Origin: Lachnospiraceae bacterium | GTDB lineage: Bacteria > Bacillota > Clostridia > Lachnospirales > Lachnospiraceae | Direction: 5' to 3' | Assembly: GCA_030524705.1 (NCBI GenBank) | Contig: JAUNGD010000005.1 | Coordinates: 35,626-99,625 of the forward strand | Length of the DNA: 64,000 bases | Shown here: one piece after another, positions 54,032-63,002 of the stretch | Position numbering within the stretch: position 1 is the stretch's first letter | Layout of the letters: each line of letters begins with the position of its first letter | Notes under the pieces: generated by a model | What the model was told of the DNA's origin: nothing | Databases searched by the model: none | The model's input: the letters and a program-made list of their open reading frames with translations, nothing else | Program-made: the position numbers and the translations under genes

Positions 54032-54733
54032 GTGGAAAATAAGAACGAAAAACTGAGCGAATTAGGCTACAAATATATCAGCCTTCTGGAAAACGGACAG
54101 AAATACATGCAGATCATGAATAAATATCACTGCGCTATCATGGAGGTGGAGACGAAGCTGAACGTGCTTAATGCAGAGTTTTCCCTGCAATACGACAGGA
54201 ATCCGTTTGAGTCCATCAAGAGCAGGCTGAAAAGTCCGGTCAGCATTATAGAGAAGCTGCAGAGAAAGGATCCGCATCTGTCAGAGGAAACGATTGCGGA
54301 AAGTATTGAAGAGCATTTGTATGACGTGGCGGGTATCCGTGTGGTCTGTGCATTTCAGGAGGATATTTACCGGTTGGCAGAACTTCTCATTCAGCAGGAT
54401 GATATCCAGCTGATACGGACGAAGGATTACATTAAAAACCCAAAGCCCAACGGCTACCGCAGTCTGCACCTGATTTTGGAAATACCTGTCTTTCTCAAGG
54501 AAGGGAAGACACCGGTAAAGGTGGAGGTGCAGTTCCGGACCATCGCCATGGACTTTTGGGCAAGTGTAGATCATAAGCTGCGTTACAAAAAGGATTTGCC
54601 GAATGAAGCGGAGATTGTGGAAAAGTTGCGGCAATGTGCGGATGTGATCGCCGGACTGGACTGCGAAATGCAGGAAATCCGCAGCATGATCGAAATGGAC
54701 GAAGAGGGAGCGGCGGAGGAAGAGCCGGCCTAA
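54032..54733 (+). CDS. Small alarmone synthetase, RelQ-type GTP pyrophosphokinase
   Basis: A 233-residue stand-alone (p)ppGpp synthetase: GIRVVCAFQEDIYRLAELL, KDYIKNPKPNGYRSLHL and EVQFRTIAMDFWASVDHKL are the synthetase core; there is no HD hydrolase domain and no TGS/ACT regulatory region. GTG start after AAAAGGACGG. It would make alarmone from ATP and GTP/GDP under stress. It stands just before gdpP; (p)ppGpp is known to inhibit GdpP enzymes, so the pairing is meaningful. Confidence 0.9.
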   Translation: MENKNEKLSELGYKYISLLENGQKYMQIMNKYHCAIMEVETKLNVLNAEFSLQYDRNPFESIKSRLKSPVSIIEKLQRKDPHLSEETIAESIEEHLYDVAGIRVVCAFQEDIYRLAELLIQQDDIQLIRTKDYIKNPKPNGYRSLHLILEIPVFLKEGKTPVKVEVQFRTIAMDFWASVDHKLRYKKDLPNEAEIVEKLRQCADVIAGLDCEMQEIRSMIEMDEEGAAEEEPA

Positions 54734-54859
54734 GCCCAGATATGAAAGAAGACGCAGGATAGAGAGCAAATACAGGAAAATACTTTTACAATGGGATGTT
54801 TTATGGTAAAATAATAAGATAAAGCTATATTGAACTTCAGCGAAGGATTGGAGACAGAT

Positions 54860-56926
54860 ATGAACAAGAATGGGACAGACAACAAAGCGCAAATGAAATA
54901 CAGTGGAAAACTGATGCGGCACTGGTACTGGTGTGTTCTGGTAATCCTTTTCCTTCTGATCCTCACGGCGGTTGTTTTGTATGTTGATACACTGGCTGGC
55001 TGTATTGTAGGAGGCTTTACGGTCATTCTGTTTTTGTCGGTACTGCTGTTGGATCTGCATTACAGGTCGCGGGTATTGATCGAGCTGATGGATTTCGCAC
55101 ACAAATTCAGCGGTGTTGAGAAAGAGATGCTGAAAGAGTTTGTGATTCCGTACGCGATTGCACAGCCGGATGGAAAGCTGCTCTGGATGAATGACATGAT
55201 GACAGAGCTGACGGGCAAGGGGGCAGATTACCATAAGAATATTTCTACTGTGTTCCCGCAGATAAATTCTGCGCATTTTCCGCTCGGTGCGGAGGAGCGT
55301 ACGCTGGAGATTGAACAGAATGAGCGGAAGTACAGGGTAAATATGAAAAAGGTCTCTCTGGAGAATATGATCGAGGATCTGGAGGGAGTGGAGAAAAATG
55401 GAGCTGAATGCTATGTGATTACATTGCATTTCTTTGACATTACGGAGCTTTCCGGCTATAAGCAGGAGAATTATGAACAGAAGCCGGCGGTGGGACTGCT
55501 TTATATGGATAACTACGATGAAGTGATGGACAGCGTGGAGGATGTACGCCGCTCTATGCTGGAAGCATTGGTAGACCGGAAGATTACGAAGTATATATAT
55601 TCGGTGGGAGGACTGATCAAAAAGCTGGAAAAAGACAAATATCTCCTCGTCGTGAACCGCAGGGGACTTGAGACGATGGAGGAAGACCGCTTTTCTGTTC
55701 TGGAGGATGTGAAGACGGTCAATATTGGCAATACCATCAACATGACGGTCAGTATCGGTATCAGTACGAACAATGGAGACTATGCGCAGAATTATGAGAC
55801 TGGACGTGGGGCTATGGAGATGGCGCTGGCCCGGGGCGGTGACCAGGCGGTAGTTAAGGATCATGACAAGATGGCGTTTTTCGGCGGAAAGACGCAGAGA
55901 GCAGAGCGGAATACGAGGGTGCGTGCCCGGGTGAAAGCTCAGGCATTGCGAGAGCTGATCAGTTCAAGAGAGCGCGTCATCGTCATGGGACATAAGATGA
56001 CGGACATTGATTCCCTGGGGGCCGCGGTGGGTGTCTGCCGGGCGGCAAAGCAAGTGGGAAAGCCCGCCCATATTGTTCTGGGTGATATCAACAGCGGGAT
56101 CCGTCCCTGGATCAGCGTGCTAGAATCATTGGAAAATAATGGGGAGAAGCTTTTCCTCACCCATGAGCAGGCCATCGAAATGACGAATTACAATACGGCG
56201 GTGATCGTGGTGGACACGAACAGGCCGAGTATGACAGAATGCGAGGAGCTGCTGTATCTGACGAAGACGATCGTTGTGCTGGATCACCACCGTCAGGGAA
56301 CGGAGAAGATTGAAAACGCTTCCCTGTCCTATATTGAGCCGTCGGCGTCCTCTGCCTGCGAGATGATTTCAGAAATTCTCCAGTATTATGATGACAGTAT
56401 CCGGCTGAAGCCGGGAGAAGCGGACTGCATTTATGCCGGAATTATTGTTGATACGAACAATTTTGTGGCTAAGACCGGCATGCGGACCTTTGAGGCTGCT
56501 GCATTCCTGCGCCGGAACGGTGCGGATATGACGAGAGTCCGAAAATCCTTCCGAAACGATATGGATACGTACAAGGCCCGGGCCGAAGCCGTTCGGCACG
56601 CGGAAGCCTTTATGGGCTGCTATGCGATCAGCGTATGCCCCAGCGAGGGAATTGAAAACCCGACGGTGGTGGGGGCGCAGGCTGCCAATGAGCTGCTGAA
56701 CATCGTGGGCGTTAAAGCCTCATTCGTACTGACGGAGTTTAACAACAAGGTGTATATCAGCGCCAGGGCGATTGATGAGGTAAATGTACAGATTATTATG
56801 GAACGTCTGGGCGGCGGCGGACACATGAATATTGCCGGAGCTCAGCTGGACGGCGTAGACACAGAGGGCGCCAGAATAAAACTGAAGGAAGTTTTGACAC
56901 AGATGACGAAAGAAGGAGCGATTTAA
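54860..56926 (+). CDS. gdpP: Cyclic-di-AMP phosphodiesterase GdpP
   Basis: A 688-residue membrane protein: two membrane segments (residues ~20-65), a PAS-like sensor, a degenerate GGDEF domain, then DHH (GHKMTDIDSLGAA, VVDTNRP, VVLDHHRQG) and DHHA1 (GGGGHMNIAGAQL). It hydrolyses c-di-AMP to pApA, affecting potassium, osmotic and wall homeostasis. ATG 54860 has GGAG at a good distance; an upstream TTG at 54830 is less likely. Two bases separate it from rplI, a conserved order in Firmicutes. Confidence 0.94.
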   Translation: MNKNGTDNKAQMKYSGKLMRHWYWCVLVILFLLILTAVVLYVDTLAGCIVGGFTVILFLSVLLLDLHYRSRVLIELMDFAHKFSGVEKEMLKEFVIPYAIAQPDGKLLWMNDMMTELTGKGADYHKNISTVFPQINSAHFPLGAEERTLEIEQNERKYRVNMKKVSLENMIEDLEGVEKNGAECYVITLHFFDITELSGYKQENYEQKPAVGLLYMDNYDEVMDSVEDVRRSMLEALVDRKITKYIYSVGGLIKKLEKDKYLLVVNRRGLETMEEDRFSVLEDVKTVNIGNTINMTVSIGISTNNGDYAQNYETGRGAMEMALARGGDQAVVKDHDKMAFFGGKTQRAERNTRVRARVKAQALRELISSRERVIVMGHKMTDIDSLGAAVGVCRAAKQVGKPAHIVLGDINSGIRPWISVLESLENNGEKLFLTHEQAIEMTNYNTAVIVVDTNRPSMTECEELLYLTKTIVVLDHHRQGTEKIENASLSYIEPSASSACEMISEILQYYDDSIRLKPGEADCIYAGIIVDTNNFVAKTGMRTFEAAAFLRRNGADMTRVRKSFRNDMDTYKARAEAVRHAEAFMGCYAISVCPSEGIENPTVVGAQAANELLNIVGVKASFVLTEFNNKVYISARAIDEVNVQIIMERLGGGGHMNIAGAQLDGVDTEGARIKLKEVLTQMTKEGAI

Positions 56927-56928
56927 TT

Positions 56929-57375
56929 ATGAAGGTTATTTTATTACAGGATGTAAAGTCACTGGGCAAAAAAGGTGATGTTGTAGAGGTAAGCGAGGGC
57001 TATGCCCGCAATATGCTGCTGAAGAAGGGACTGGGCAAGGAAGCCACGGGAAAGAACATGAATGACCTGAAGCTTCAGAAGGCAAATGCGGAAAAGATTG
57101 CCCGGGAAACGCTGGAGGCGGCTCAGGCTCTGGGAAAGGAGCTTGAAGGAAAAGAGGTTAAGATCGCAGTTAAGACCGGCGAGGGCGGCCGTGTGTTCGG
57201 TTCCGTATCCTCCAAGGAGATTGCGGAGGAGATCAAAAAGCAGCTGGGCTACGACGTCGATAAGAAAAAGATTCAGATTGACAATCCGATCAAGGCTCTC
57301 GGGGTCACAAACGTATCTGTGAAGCTGCACGCAAAGGTGACCGCAGAGGTTAAGGTACACGTAGTAGAATTGTAA
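56929..57375 (+). CDS. rplI: 50S ribosomal protein L9
   Basis: A 148-residue L9: KVILLQDVKSLGKKGDVVEV and YARNMLLKKGLG at the N-terminal rRNA-binding domain, a long helix, and a C-terminal domain ending VKVHVVEL. Confidence 0.97.
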   Translation: MKVILLQDVKSLGKKGDVVEVSEGYARNMLLKKGLGKEATGKNMNDLKLQKANAEKIARETLEAAQALGKELEGKEVKIAVKTGEGGRVFGSVSSKEIAEEIKKQLGYDVDKKKIQIDNPIKALGVTNVSVKLHAKVTAEVKVHVVEL

Positions 57376-57391
57376 ATGATTGATTTTGAAG

Positions 57392-57420
57392 AAAGCTGCC
57401 TTACAGGTTCGGGCAGCTTT
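57392..57420 (+). terminator. Hairpin between rplI and dnaB, possibly a weak attenuator
   Basis: AAAGCTGCC at 57392-57400 pairs perfectly with GGCAGCTTT at 57412-57420; only TTTCC follows, so full termination is doubtful. Confidence 0.5.
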
Positions 57421-57459
57421 CCTTGAATGACAGGGAAGAAGATCAAAAGGAGGATTACT

Positions 57460-58788
57460 GTGGAGGAATCGTTACTCAAGCGGGTAATGCCGCACAGCAT
57501 TGAGGCGGAGCAGTCTGTGATCGGCGCTATGATTCTGGACCGGGATGCCGTTACGGTGGCGTCTGAGATGCTGACGGTGGAGGATTTCTATCAGAAGCAG
57601 TACGGTGTTCTTTTTGAGACGATGACGGAGCTTTACAGTGAGGGAAAGCCCATCGACATGATCACGCTTCAGAACCGCTTGAAGGAGAAGGATGTGCCGC
57701 CGGAGATCAGCAGTCTCGAATTCGTGCGGGATATGATCAACACGGTTCCCACTTCTGCAAATGTCAGGTATTATGCGGAGATCGTATCGGAGAAGGCACT
57801 GCTGCGGCGGTTGATCAAGGTCAATGAGGATATCGCGGCATCGTGCTATGCCGGAAAAGAGCGGGTGGAGGATATTCTGGAGGATACCGAGAAAAATATT
57901 TTCAAGGTACTGCAGAGACGCTCCAATGATGATTACGTTCCGATCAAGGAGGTCGTGCTGAACGCCCTGGACAAGATCGAGGCGGCCAGCCGTTCCAAGG
58001 GAAACGTGACCGGTATGGCCACCGGATTTATTGATCTTGACTATAAGACCTCCGGCTTTCAGCCCTCCGATCTGATCCTGATTGCGGCGCGTCCGTCTAT
58101 GGGAAAGACGGCGTTTGTATTGAATATAGCGGAGTACATGGCGTTTCGGAGCAATGAGACGGTGGCTATTTTCAGTCTGGAAATGTCCAAGGAACAGCTT
58201 GTGAACCGTCTGTTCGCCCTGGAATCCCGGGTGGATTCTCAGATTCTCCGTACCGGAAACTTAAGCGACAGCGACTGGGCGAATCTGATCGAGGCGGCGG
58301 GGACAATCGGCCGTTCCAATCTCATTATAGACGATACGCCGGGTATTTCCGTTTCGGAGCTTCGAAGCAAATGCAGAAAATACAAGCTGGAGCACAATCT
58401 AGGAATTATCATGATCGACTACCTTCAGCTGATGCAGGGCAGCAAGCGCTCTGAGTCAAGACAGCAGGAGATCTCGGATATTTCCCGTTCTCTCAAGGAG
58501 ATCGCCAGGGAGCTTCAGGTTCCGGTGGTGGCGCTGTCCCAGCTTTCCCGGGCAGTGGAGCAGAGACCGGACCATCGGCCCATGCTTTCCGACCTGCGTG
58601 AGTCGGGAGCCATTGAGCAGGATGCGGACGTCGTTATGTTCCTATATCGGGATGATTATTACAATCACGATACGGAAAAAAAGGACGTGGCAGAAGTCAT
58701 CATAGCCAAGCAGAGAAACGGCCCCATCGGTACCGTAGAGCTTGCATGGCTGCCGCGCTTCACAAAATTTGCAAATATGAAAAAGTGA
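57460..58788 (+). CDS. dnaB: Replicative DNA helicase
   Basis: A 442-residue DnaB: N-terminal domain (MPHSIEAEQSVIGAMILD), Walker A ARPSMGKTAF near residue 206, Walker B IIMIDYLQLM, and DLRESGAIEQDADVV. It unwinds DNA at the fork. GTG 57460 follows AAAAGGAGG, so it is chosen over upstream starts. No intein. Confidence 0.97.
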   Translation: MEESLLKRVMPHSIEAEQSVIGAMILDRDAVTVASEMLTVEDFYQKQYGVLFETMTELYSEGKPIDMITLQNRLKEKDVPPEISSLEFVRDMINTVPTSANVRYYAEIVSEKALLRRLIKVNEDIAASCYAGKERVEDILEDTEKNIFKVLQRRSNDDYVPIKEVVLNALDKIEAASRSKGNVTGMATGFIDLDYKTSGFQPSDLILIAARPSMGKTAFVLNIAEYMAFRSNETVAIFSLEMSKEQLVNRLFALESRVDSQILRTGNLSDSDWANLIEAAGTIGRSNLIIDDTPGISVSELRSKCRKYKLEHNLGIIMIDYLQLMQGSKRSESRQQEISDISRSLKEIARELQVPVVALSQLSRAVEQRPDHRPMLSDLRESGAIEQDADVVMFLYRDDYYNHDTEKKDVAEVIIAKQRNGPIGTVELAWLPRFTKFANMKK

Positions 58789-58910
58789 TGGCATGAGGCG
58801 AGAAAAACATCGAGACGAAGACGAGATGAAAAAGTGAGCCTCGTGACAGAGGTAAGTTCTTTTTTGGAAGGTTTCTTCATATATTTGTAGTAGAGCACAA
58901 ATGTATGCAG

Positions 58911-58928
58911 GGGGCGTTTGGACGCCCC
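58911..58928 (+). other. GC-rich perfect hairpin before the MerR gene
   Basis: GGGGCGT at 58911 pairs with ACGCCCC at 58922-58928. No U-tract; role unclear. Confidence 0.5.
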
Positions 58929-58983
58929 GGGGCAGAAGCTGCTGCAGAAAAATTGCTTTGATGCAGATAAGGGGAGAAGCTTT

Positions 58984-59667
58984 ATGGAAGAGACATTATA
59001 TTCGGTTTCAGAAGCAGTGCGGCTCGTGGGTGTAGAGTCGCACGTTTTGCGTTATTGGGAGGAGGAGCTGAAGATTCCGATACAGCGGACCAGCCAGGGA
59101 CACCGCGTATACAGTCCGAAGGATATTGAAATGTTTTGCCGGGTGAGGGAGTGGAAGCAGAAAGGGCTGCAGCTAAAGGCCATCCGGGTGCTTCTGGACA
59201 GGCCGGAGGGTATCGGAGAAGAGGCAGGGTTTGATGAGCAGATACGGTCGATTGCCTATGCTGCGCCGGAGCATTCTGATGAAAATAAAAAATCCGCCGG
59301 AACGGAGAAAGCGCACGAGAAATTTTCAGGAGCAGATACCGGGACCGAAGCGTTTTCCGAAGCAGAGCTTCAGGATAAAACGGCGGAGGATGGGGAAACC
59401 GTGTATGAGATCGTCTCTGTACAGGAATCAAAGGGGGATCTGGAAAAGGTCATATTGATTTTAAAGCAGATGATGGAGGAGGTTGTCTCGGAACAGAACA
59501 AGAAGCTGGAGCGGGAAATCACAGAACAGCTTCGGGAGGAGATGGAGTCCTTATACCTTCAGTATCTTCAGGCGCTGCAGGAGGCGTCAGCATCGAGAGA
59601 ACCGGAGTACCGGCAGGGAGGAAAACTAAAACAGGTACTTCGAAGGCTGTTTCCTGAAAAACGATAA
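58984..59667 (+). CDS. MerR-family transcriptional regulator with coiled-coil tail
   Basis: A 227-residue regulator: MerR winged helix-turn-helix YSVSEAVRLVGVESHVLRYWEEEL and HRVYSPKDIEMF within residues 1-70, then a long acidic, Glu/Lys-rich C-terminal part with heptad-like helices (about residues 140-200). No cysteine effector site. Position after dnaB is seen in related genomes. ATG 58984 after GGGGAGAAG. Confidence 0.85.
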   Translation: MEETLYSVSEAVRLVGVESHVLRYWEEELKIPIQRTSQGHRVYSPKDIEMFCRVREWKQKGLQLKAIRVLLDRPEGIGEEAGFDEQIRSIAYAAPEHSDENKKSAGTEKAHEKFSGADTGTEAFSEAELQDKTAEDGETVYEIVSVQESKGDLEKVILILKQMMEEVVSEQNKKLEREITEQLREEMESLYLQYLQALQEASASREPEYRQGGKLKQVLRRLFPEKR

Positions 59668-59704
59668 ACCTGCACGTTACATATTTTCTGAAAATTTATA
59701 CACG

Positions 59705-59735
59705 AAAAAAGCACTGGGTAACCAGTGCTTTTTCT
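59705..59735. terminator. Bidirectional terminator between MerR gene and ferredoxin gene
   Basis: AAAAAAGCACTGG pairs with CCAGTGCTTTTT across a GTAA loop (59705-59733). Confidence 0.9.
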
Positions 59736-59766
59736 TATAGGATAATAAATCCTGTGTACGTGCGAA

Positions 59767-59937
59767 TTATTCAGCGGAAATAGCACCTGTCGGGCAGGAA
59801 GCTTCACATGTACCGCAATCAAGACAGGCATCAGCGTCGATTACGTACTTGCCATCGCCTTCAGAAATAGCGTCTGCCGGGCACTCGCCTGCACATGTTC
59901 CACAAGCTACACACTCATCAGAAATTACATATGCCAT
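59767..59937 (-). CDS. 2[4Fe-4S] ferredoxin
   Basis: A 56-residue clostridial ferredoxin starting at 59937: MAYVISDECVACGTCAGECP, then CLDCGTCEASCPTG. Eight cysteines in two CxxCxxCxxxCP motifs hold two low-potential 4Fe-4S clusters. Ribosome site AGAAGGAGG on the minus strand. A candidate partner for the bifurcating complex at 8-17 kb, though not linked to it on the chromosome. Confidence 0.95.
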   Translation of the reverse strand: MAYVISDECVACGTCAGECPADAISEGDGKYVIDADACLDCGTCEASCPTGAISAE

Positions 59938-59991
59938 AATAATATCCTCCTTCTAAAATACGTTTTGGACTCCTTCTGGAATCTTTTTTTT

Positions 59992-60020
59992 ATTTTAATA
60001 CAAAATACAGGAATACACAA
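59992..60020 (-). promoter_or_regulatory. Possible promoter of the ferredoxin gene
   Basis: Minus strand TTGTGT (60020-60015), 17 bases, TAAAAT (59997-59992). Confidence 0.45.
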
Positions 60021-60096
60021 GTAAAAAAGCAGATTTTGCAATGTATTTCTATGGGAACATTGGCAACGCTTTCTTGATAAAAAATTGAAAATCTGC

Positions 60097-60124
60097 TTGA
60101 CACGGTGGAAAAAGTGAGTATACT
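60097..60124 (+). promoter_or_regulatory. Promoter of the PadR operon
   Basis: Perfect TTGACA at 60097-60102 and TATACT at 60119-60124 with a 16-base spacer. Confidence 0.7.
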
Positions 60125-60126
60125 GA

Positions 60127-60147
60127 TATATATAAATTTTATATATA
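60127..60147. promoter_or_regulatory. Perfect 21-base inverted repeat, candidate PadR operator
   Basis: TATATATAAA at 60127-60136 and its exact complement TTTATATATA at 60138-60147 flank a single T. It starts two bases after the -10 box and about 40 bases before the padR ATG, where an autoregulator would block transcription. AT-rich content makes chance symmetry possible. Confidence 0.55.
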
Positions 60148-60188
60148 AAATATTTATTGTTTAAAATTCTACATAAGGAGGGAACAGA

Positions 60189-60506
60189 ATGTATTATCCA
60201 ATTTCAGCGCTTTTGATCGAATGCCTGATTCTGTCAGTGGTAGAAGTGCAGGATTCTTATGGGTATGAGATCAGCCAGACTGTAAAGCTGGTGGCCATGA
60301 TCAAGGAATCCACCCTGTATCCGATTCTTCGCAGGCTGGAGACCTCGGGGTATCTCGAGACGTACGAACAGGAATTTCAGGGGAGAAAAAGGAAGTATTA
60401 TTCCATTACAGAAAAAGGAAAAGAACAGCTTGAATTTCTGAAAAAAGAGTGGGTTTCTTATCGGGATACCATTGACGGAATTATAGAAGGGAGGATTCGG
60501 GGATGA
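60189..60506 (+). CDS. PadR-family transcriptional regulator
   Basis: A 105-residue PadR winged helix: ILSVVEVQDSYGYEISQTV and STLYPILRRLETSGYLE. It lacks the long C-terminal helix of subfamily 1, so it belongs to the short subfamily 2. AAGGAGGG precedes the ATG. It overlaps the DUF1700 gene by four bases and probably represses its own operon. Confidence 0.92.
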   Translation: MYYPISALLIECLILSVVEVQDSYGYEISQTVKLVAMIKESTLYPILRRLETSGYLETYEQEFQGRKRKYYSITEKGKEQLEFLKKEWVSYRDTIDGIIEGRIRG

Positions 60507-61093
60507 ATCGGGAGGATTATTTAAAAGCGCTGGACAAATATTTAAAACGGCTGCCCCAAAAGGAATATGAGAATGCAGTCGGCTATTTCAGAGAGTATTT
60601 TGAGGATGCGGGAGAGGAAAACGAGCAGGAGGTGATTCGGGAGCTCGGTACGCCGAAGGAGGCCGCCGCCGAGGTGCTCCGCAATCTTCTGACGGAAAGC
60701 TCAAAAGAATTGCAGCAGGAGGAAACGAAGAAAAGCCATATAGGAAAAAATATCCGTCTGGCAGTTCTGGCGGTTTTGGCGGCGCCAATCGGACTGCCGC
60801 TGGCTGTGGCGGCGATCGCCGTGCTCCTGTCGGTGGTTCTTACAGTGGCGGCGATGGTGGTTTGCGTATTTGCCTTCAGCCTGACCTTATTTTGTGTCGG
60901 AGGGAAGCTTTTGCTCCGCGGGCTTGTGGCGCTGCCTGTATCGGTGCCTGGAGCTATGCTCCTTTGCGGGCTGGGGATTCTGGCAATAGGCTGTGGTCTC
61001 CTGTCAGTGATATTGGCCGTTTACCTGACAAAGTGGCTGAGTGCCGGTGTGGTGATGTTTTCGAGAAAAGTGATCAGAAAGAGGAGGAAATGA
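60503..61093 (+). CDS. DUF1700 family membrane protein
   Basis: A 196-residue protein: conserved cytosolic start NREDYLKALDKYLKRLPQKE with a YFREYFEDAG segment, then three hydrophobic segments (residues ~85-180) and a Lys/Arg-rich end. PadR-DUF1700-DUF4097 is a widespread Firmicute arrangement thought to respond to the cell envelope. No enzyme activity known. Confidence 0.88.
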   Translation: MNREDYLKALDKYLKRLPQKEYENAVGYFREYFEDAGEENEQEVIRELGTPKEAAAEVLRNLLTESSKELQQEETKKSHIGKNIRLAVLAVLAAPIGLPLAVAAIAVLLSVVLTVAAMVVCVFAFSLTLFCVGGKLLLRGLVALPVSVPGAMLLCGLGILAIGCGLLSVILAVYLTKWLSAGVVMFSRKVIRKRRK

Positions 61094-61096
61094 TTT

Positions 61097-62086
61097 ATGC
61101 AGAAAAGAGTCAAGGGCCTGCTGGTGGCGGGGGGCGTTTTAAGTGCAGTAGGGATCGGACTGTTTGCGGTAGGCGCCGGCATGGGCGGCATTGCCTACGT
61201 CGGAGCGGCGGATCTGAATAAAATAGACGGAAACGCGAAAAAGCAGGAAAGTATTGTTATGGAGAAAACGAAGATAGAAGCGTTTGGTCAGATAAAAGCA
61301 GATCTGAGTGATATTGACCTCAAAATATTGCCCTCAGAGGATCAAAATTATTACATGTCATACGAGATTTACCGGCCGGGAAATGACGAGCCGTTGGAAT
61401 ACAGGGTGGAAAACGGCACGATGAAGCTGTCAGAGCATAGCGGAAACGGAAAGCTGTTCCAGATTGACATTGGGTTTATTTCCTATCTTTTAGGAAAACG
61501 GGAAATACTGGATAGAGACAGCGAGGTGGTTCTGTACGTGCCGAAAAATACAGTATTTGAGGATAGCGAAATTAAAATCGGCGACGGTGACCTGGAGATG
61601 GAGGGATTTTCCGGTAAAAATACGGAGCTGACGCTTAGCTACGGCGATATGAAGCTCCGGGAATGTATGTTTGAAAACGGCGTGATCGCTTCTGCCGACG
61701 GCGATATGGAGGCTTCCGGCCTGAGCTGTAAAGGGACGCAGCTTCAGTTTCAATACGGTGATCTGTCCCTGGATGAGGTATCCCTGGAGGACTGTACAGT
61801 AAAACAGTCGGATGGCGATATGGAGGCCGATAGGCTGAAGGTTGCGGGAAACCTGGAGCTTAAAAATTCCTATGGAGACATTGAGCTTCAGCTTTCCGGA
61901 GAATGCAGGGAGACGCTTTCGATGAGCCTGAAGACCAGCTACGGTGAGATTAATGTCAGTGAGGATCTGGGAAAAGGCGGACGCCTGGTCAGCCAGGATG
62001 ACAAGGCAAGCTATGAGAAAACGGCGGAAGCTGCGGAGGGGATGCTCAAGGCGGAGCTGTCCGACGGAGATATTACGCTGAAGTAG
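61097..62086 (+). CDS. DUF4097 family repeat protein (adhesin-like beta-helix)
   Basis: A 329-residue protein: one N-terminal membrane segment (residues ~7-30), then a beta-rich region. From about residue 165 it has regular repeats of about 18-22 residues that alternate between DGDME/DGDLE and YGDMK/YGDLS forms, ending SDGDITLK. Such repeats suggest a beta-solenoid surface outside the membrane. Three bases after DUF1700. Function unknown. Confidence 0.85.
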   Translation: MQKRVKGLLVAGGVLSAVGIGLFAVGAGMGGIAYVGAADLNKIDGNAKKQESIVMEKTKIEAFGQIKADLSDIDLKILPSEDQNYYMSYEIYRPGNDEPLEYRVENGTMKLSEHSGNGKLFQIDIGFISYLLGKREILDRDSEVVLYVPKNTVFEDSEIKIGDGDLEMEGFSGKNTELTLSYGDMKLRECMFENGVIASADGDMEASGLSCKGTQLQFQYGDLSLDEVSLEDCTVKQSDGDMEADRLKVAGNLELKNSYGDIELQLSGECRETLSMSLKTSYGEINVSEDLGKGGRLVSQDDKASYEKTAEAAEGMLKAELSDGDITLK

Positions 62087-62123
62087 AGATAAGAAAGAAA
62101 ATCGTTTTTTTGTCCCAGGCAAT

Positions 62124-62174
62124 AAGCTGCAGAATAACTTCGAATCAATCATATCTGGAGTTATTCTGCAGCTT
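62124..62174. repeat. Perfect 16-base inverted repeat between convergent genes
   Basis: AAGCTGCAGAATAACT at 62124-62139 and its exact complement at 62159-62174 flank a 19-base loop. No U-tract on either side; could be a terminator without a run of T's or a cruciform. Confidence 0.75.
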
Positions 62175-62246
62175 AAGTATTGTACAGCAAATATTCAGTT
62201 CAATCTATGTATAAAAAAGCTCGGCTTAGCATATGTATGGAAAATT

Positions 62247-62807
62247 TTACACAAATGAAAAGTCTCTGTAAAGGGAACAGCAAATCAGATTAGCTATTTC
62301 CTCCGGCGTTTTAGGAATATCTTCTATCAACCATTGACTGATTAACGTAGATATGCCGACAGAGAAAAAGCTGTTGAATAAGCGCAGCGTATCATCGTCA
62401 ACAGGCTTTCCCTTGTACAGAATTTTTCTTGTCCCGACAAAATCATCACAAAGCTCCTGAAAAATTTTCGTGATGCCGTCATTTGTGTTGTTTCTGATCA
62501 GAAGCTTTGCCCTGTCTGAATTATGATATATGAATCGGCATAATTGTATGATTTCATTATGCATATCATGCGATGTGTTCAGCGATGATGAGAATTTGCG
62601 GAACTCTTTTATATAATCAGAAGCAATGTCTATAAGGACATCGTTGGGCGTTTCATAATGCCTGTAAAAGGTAGTGCGGTTGATCTCGGCCTCCTGGCAC
62701 AGCTCGCTGATACTTATTTTGGTTATGTGCTTTTTTTGCAGAAGGTTTAACAGGCCTGTCTTTAGTAAGTGCTTTGAAAGAGCAACTCTTTGATTTTCCT
62801 TTGGCAT
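62247..62807 (-). CDS. TetR/AcrR-family transcriptional regulator
   Basis: A 186-residue regulator: N-terminal helix-turn-helix KISISELCQEAEINRTTFYRHY near residues 31-52, then a ligand/dimer domain typical of the TetR_C_8-type group. Start at 62807 has a good AAGGGGAAT site; a longer frame to 62873 would run through the promoter region. It is divergent from the DUF308 gene at 63003, its probable target. Confidence 0.85.
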   Translation of the reverse strand: MPKENQRVALSKHLLKTGLLNLLQKKHITKISISELCQEAEINRTTFYRHYETPNDVLIDIASDYIKEFRKFSSSLNTSHDMHNEIIQLCRFIYHNSDRAKLLIRNNTNDGITKIFQELCDDFVGTRKILYKGKPVDDDTLRLFNSFFSVGISTLISQWLIEDIPKTPEEIANLICCSLYRDFSFV

Positions 62808-62892
62808 CTTATTCCCCTTAAAATATGGCGCAAGCAGTTCGACACTTTTGAAATATTGTTGCGTTTGCATCAATTTTTGCGCATCTGGCTGC

Positions 62893-62921
62893 TGTTAATG
62901 CAACAGTTGTTGTGATATAAT
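62893..62921 (+). promoter_or_regulatory. Promoter of the DUF308 gene
   Basis: TATAAT at 62916-62921 with an extended TGTGA in front and a weak TGTTAA at 62893-62898. CAACAGTTGTTG near 62901 overlaps the spacer and is nearly palindromic, a possible TetR-family operator. Confidence 0.5.
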
Positions 62922-63002
62922 CATAGCATTAGGGAAAGGTGGTGTCAAGACTGGCACGCCCCGTATAGAAAGCAAATAAAATCGTCTGGGAGGAACATTT
63001 TT

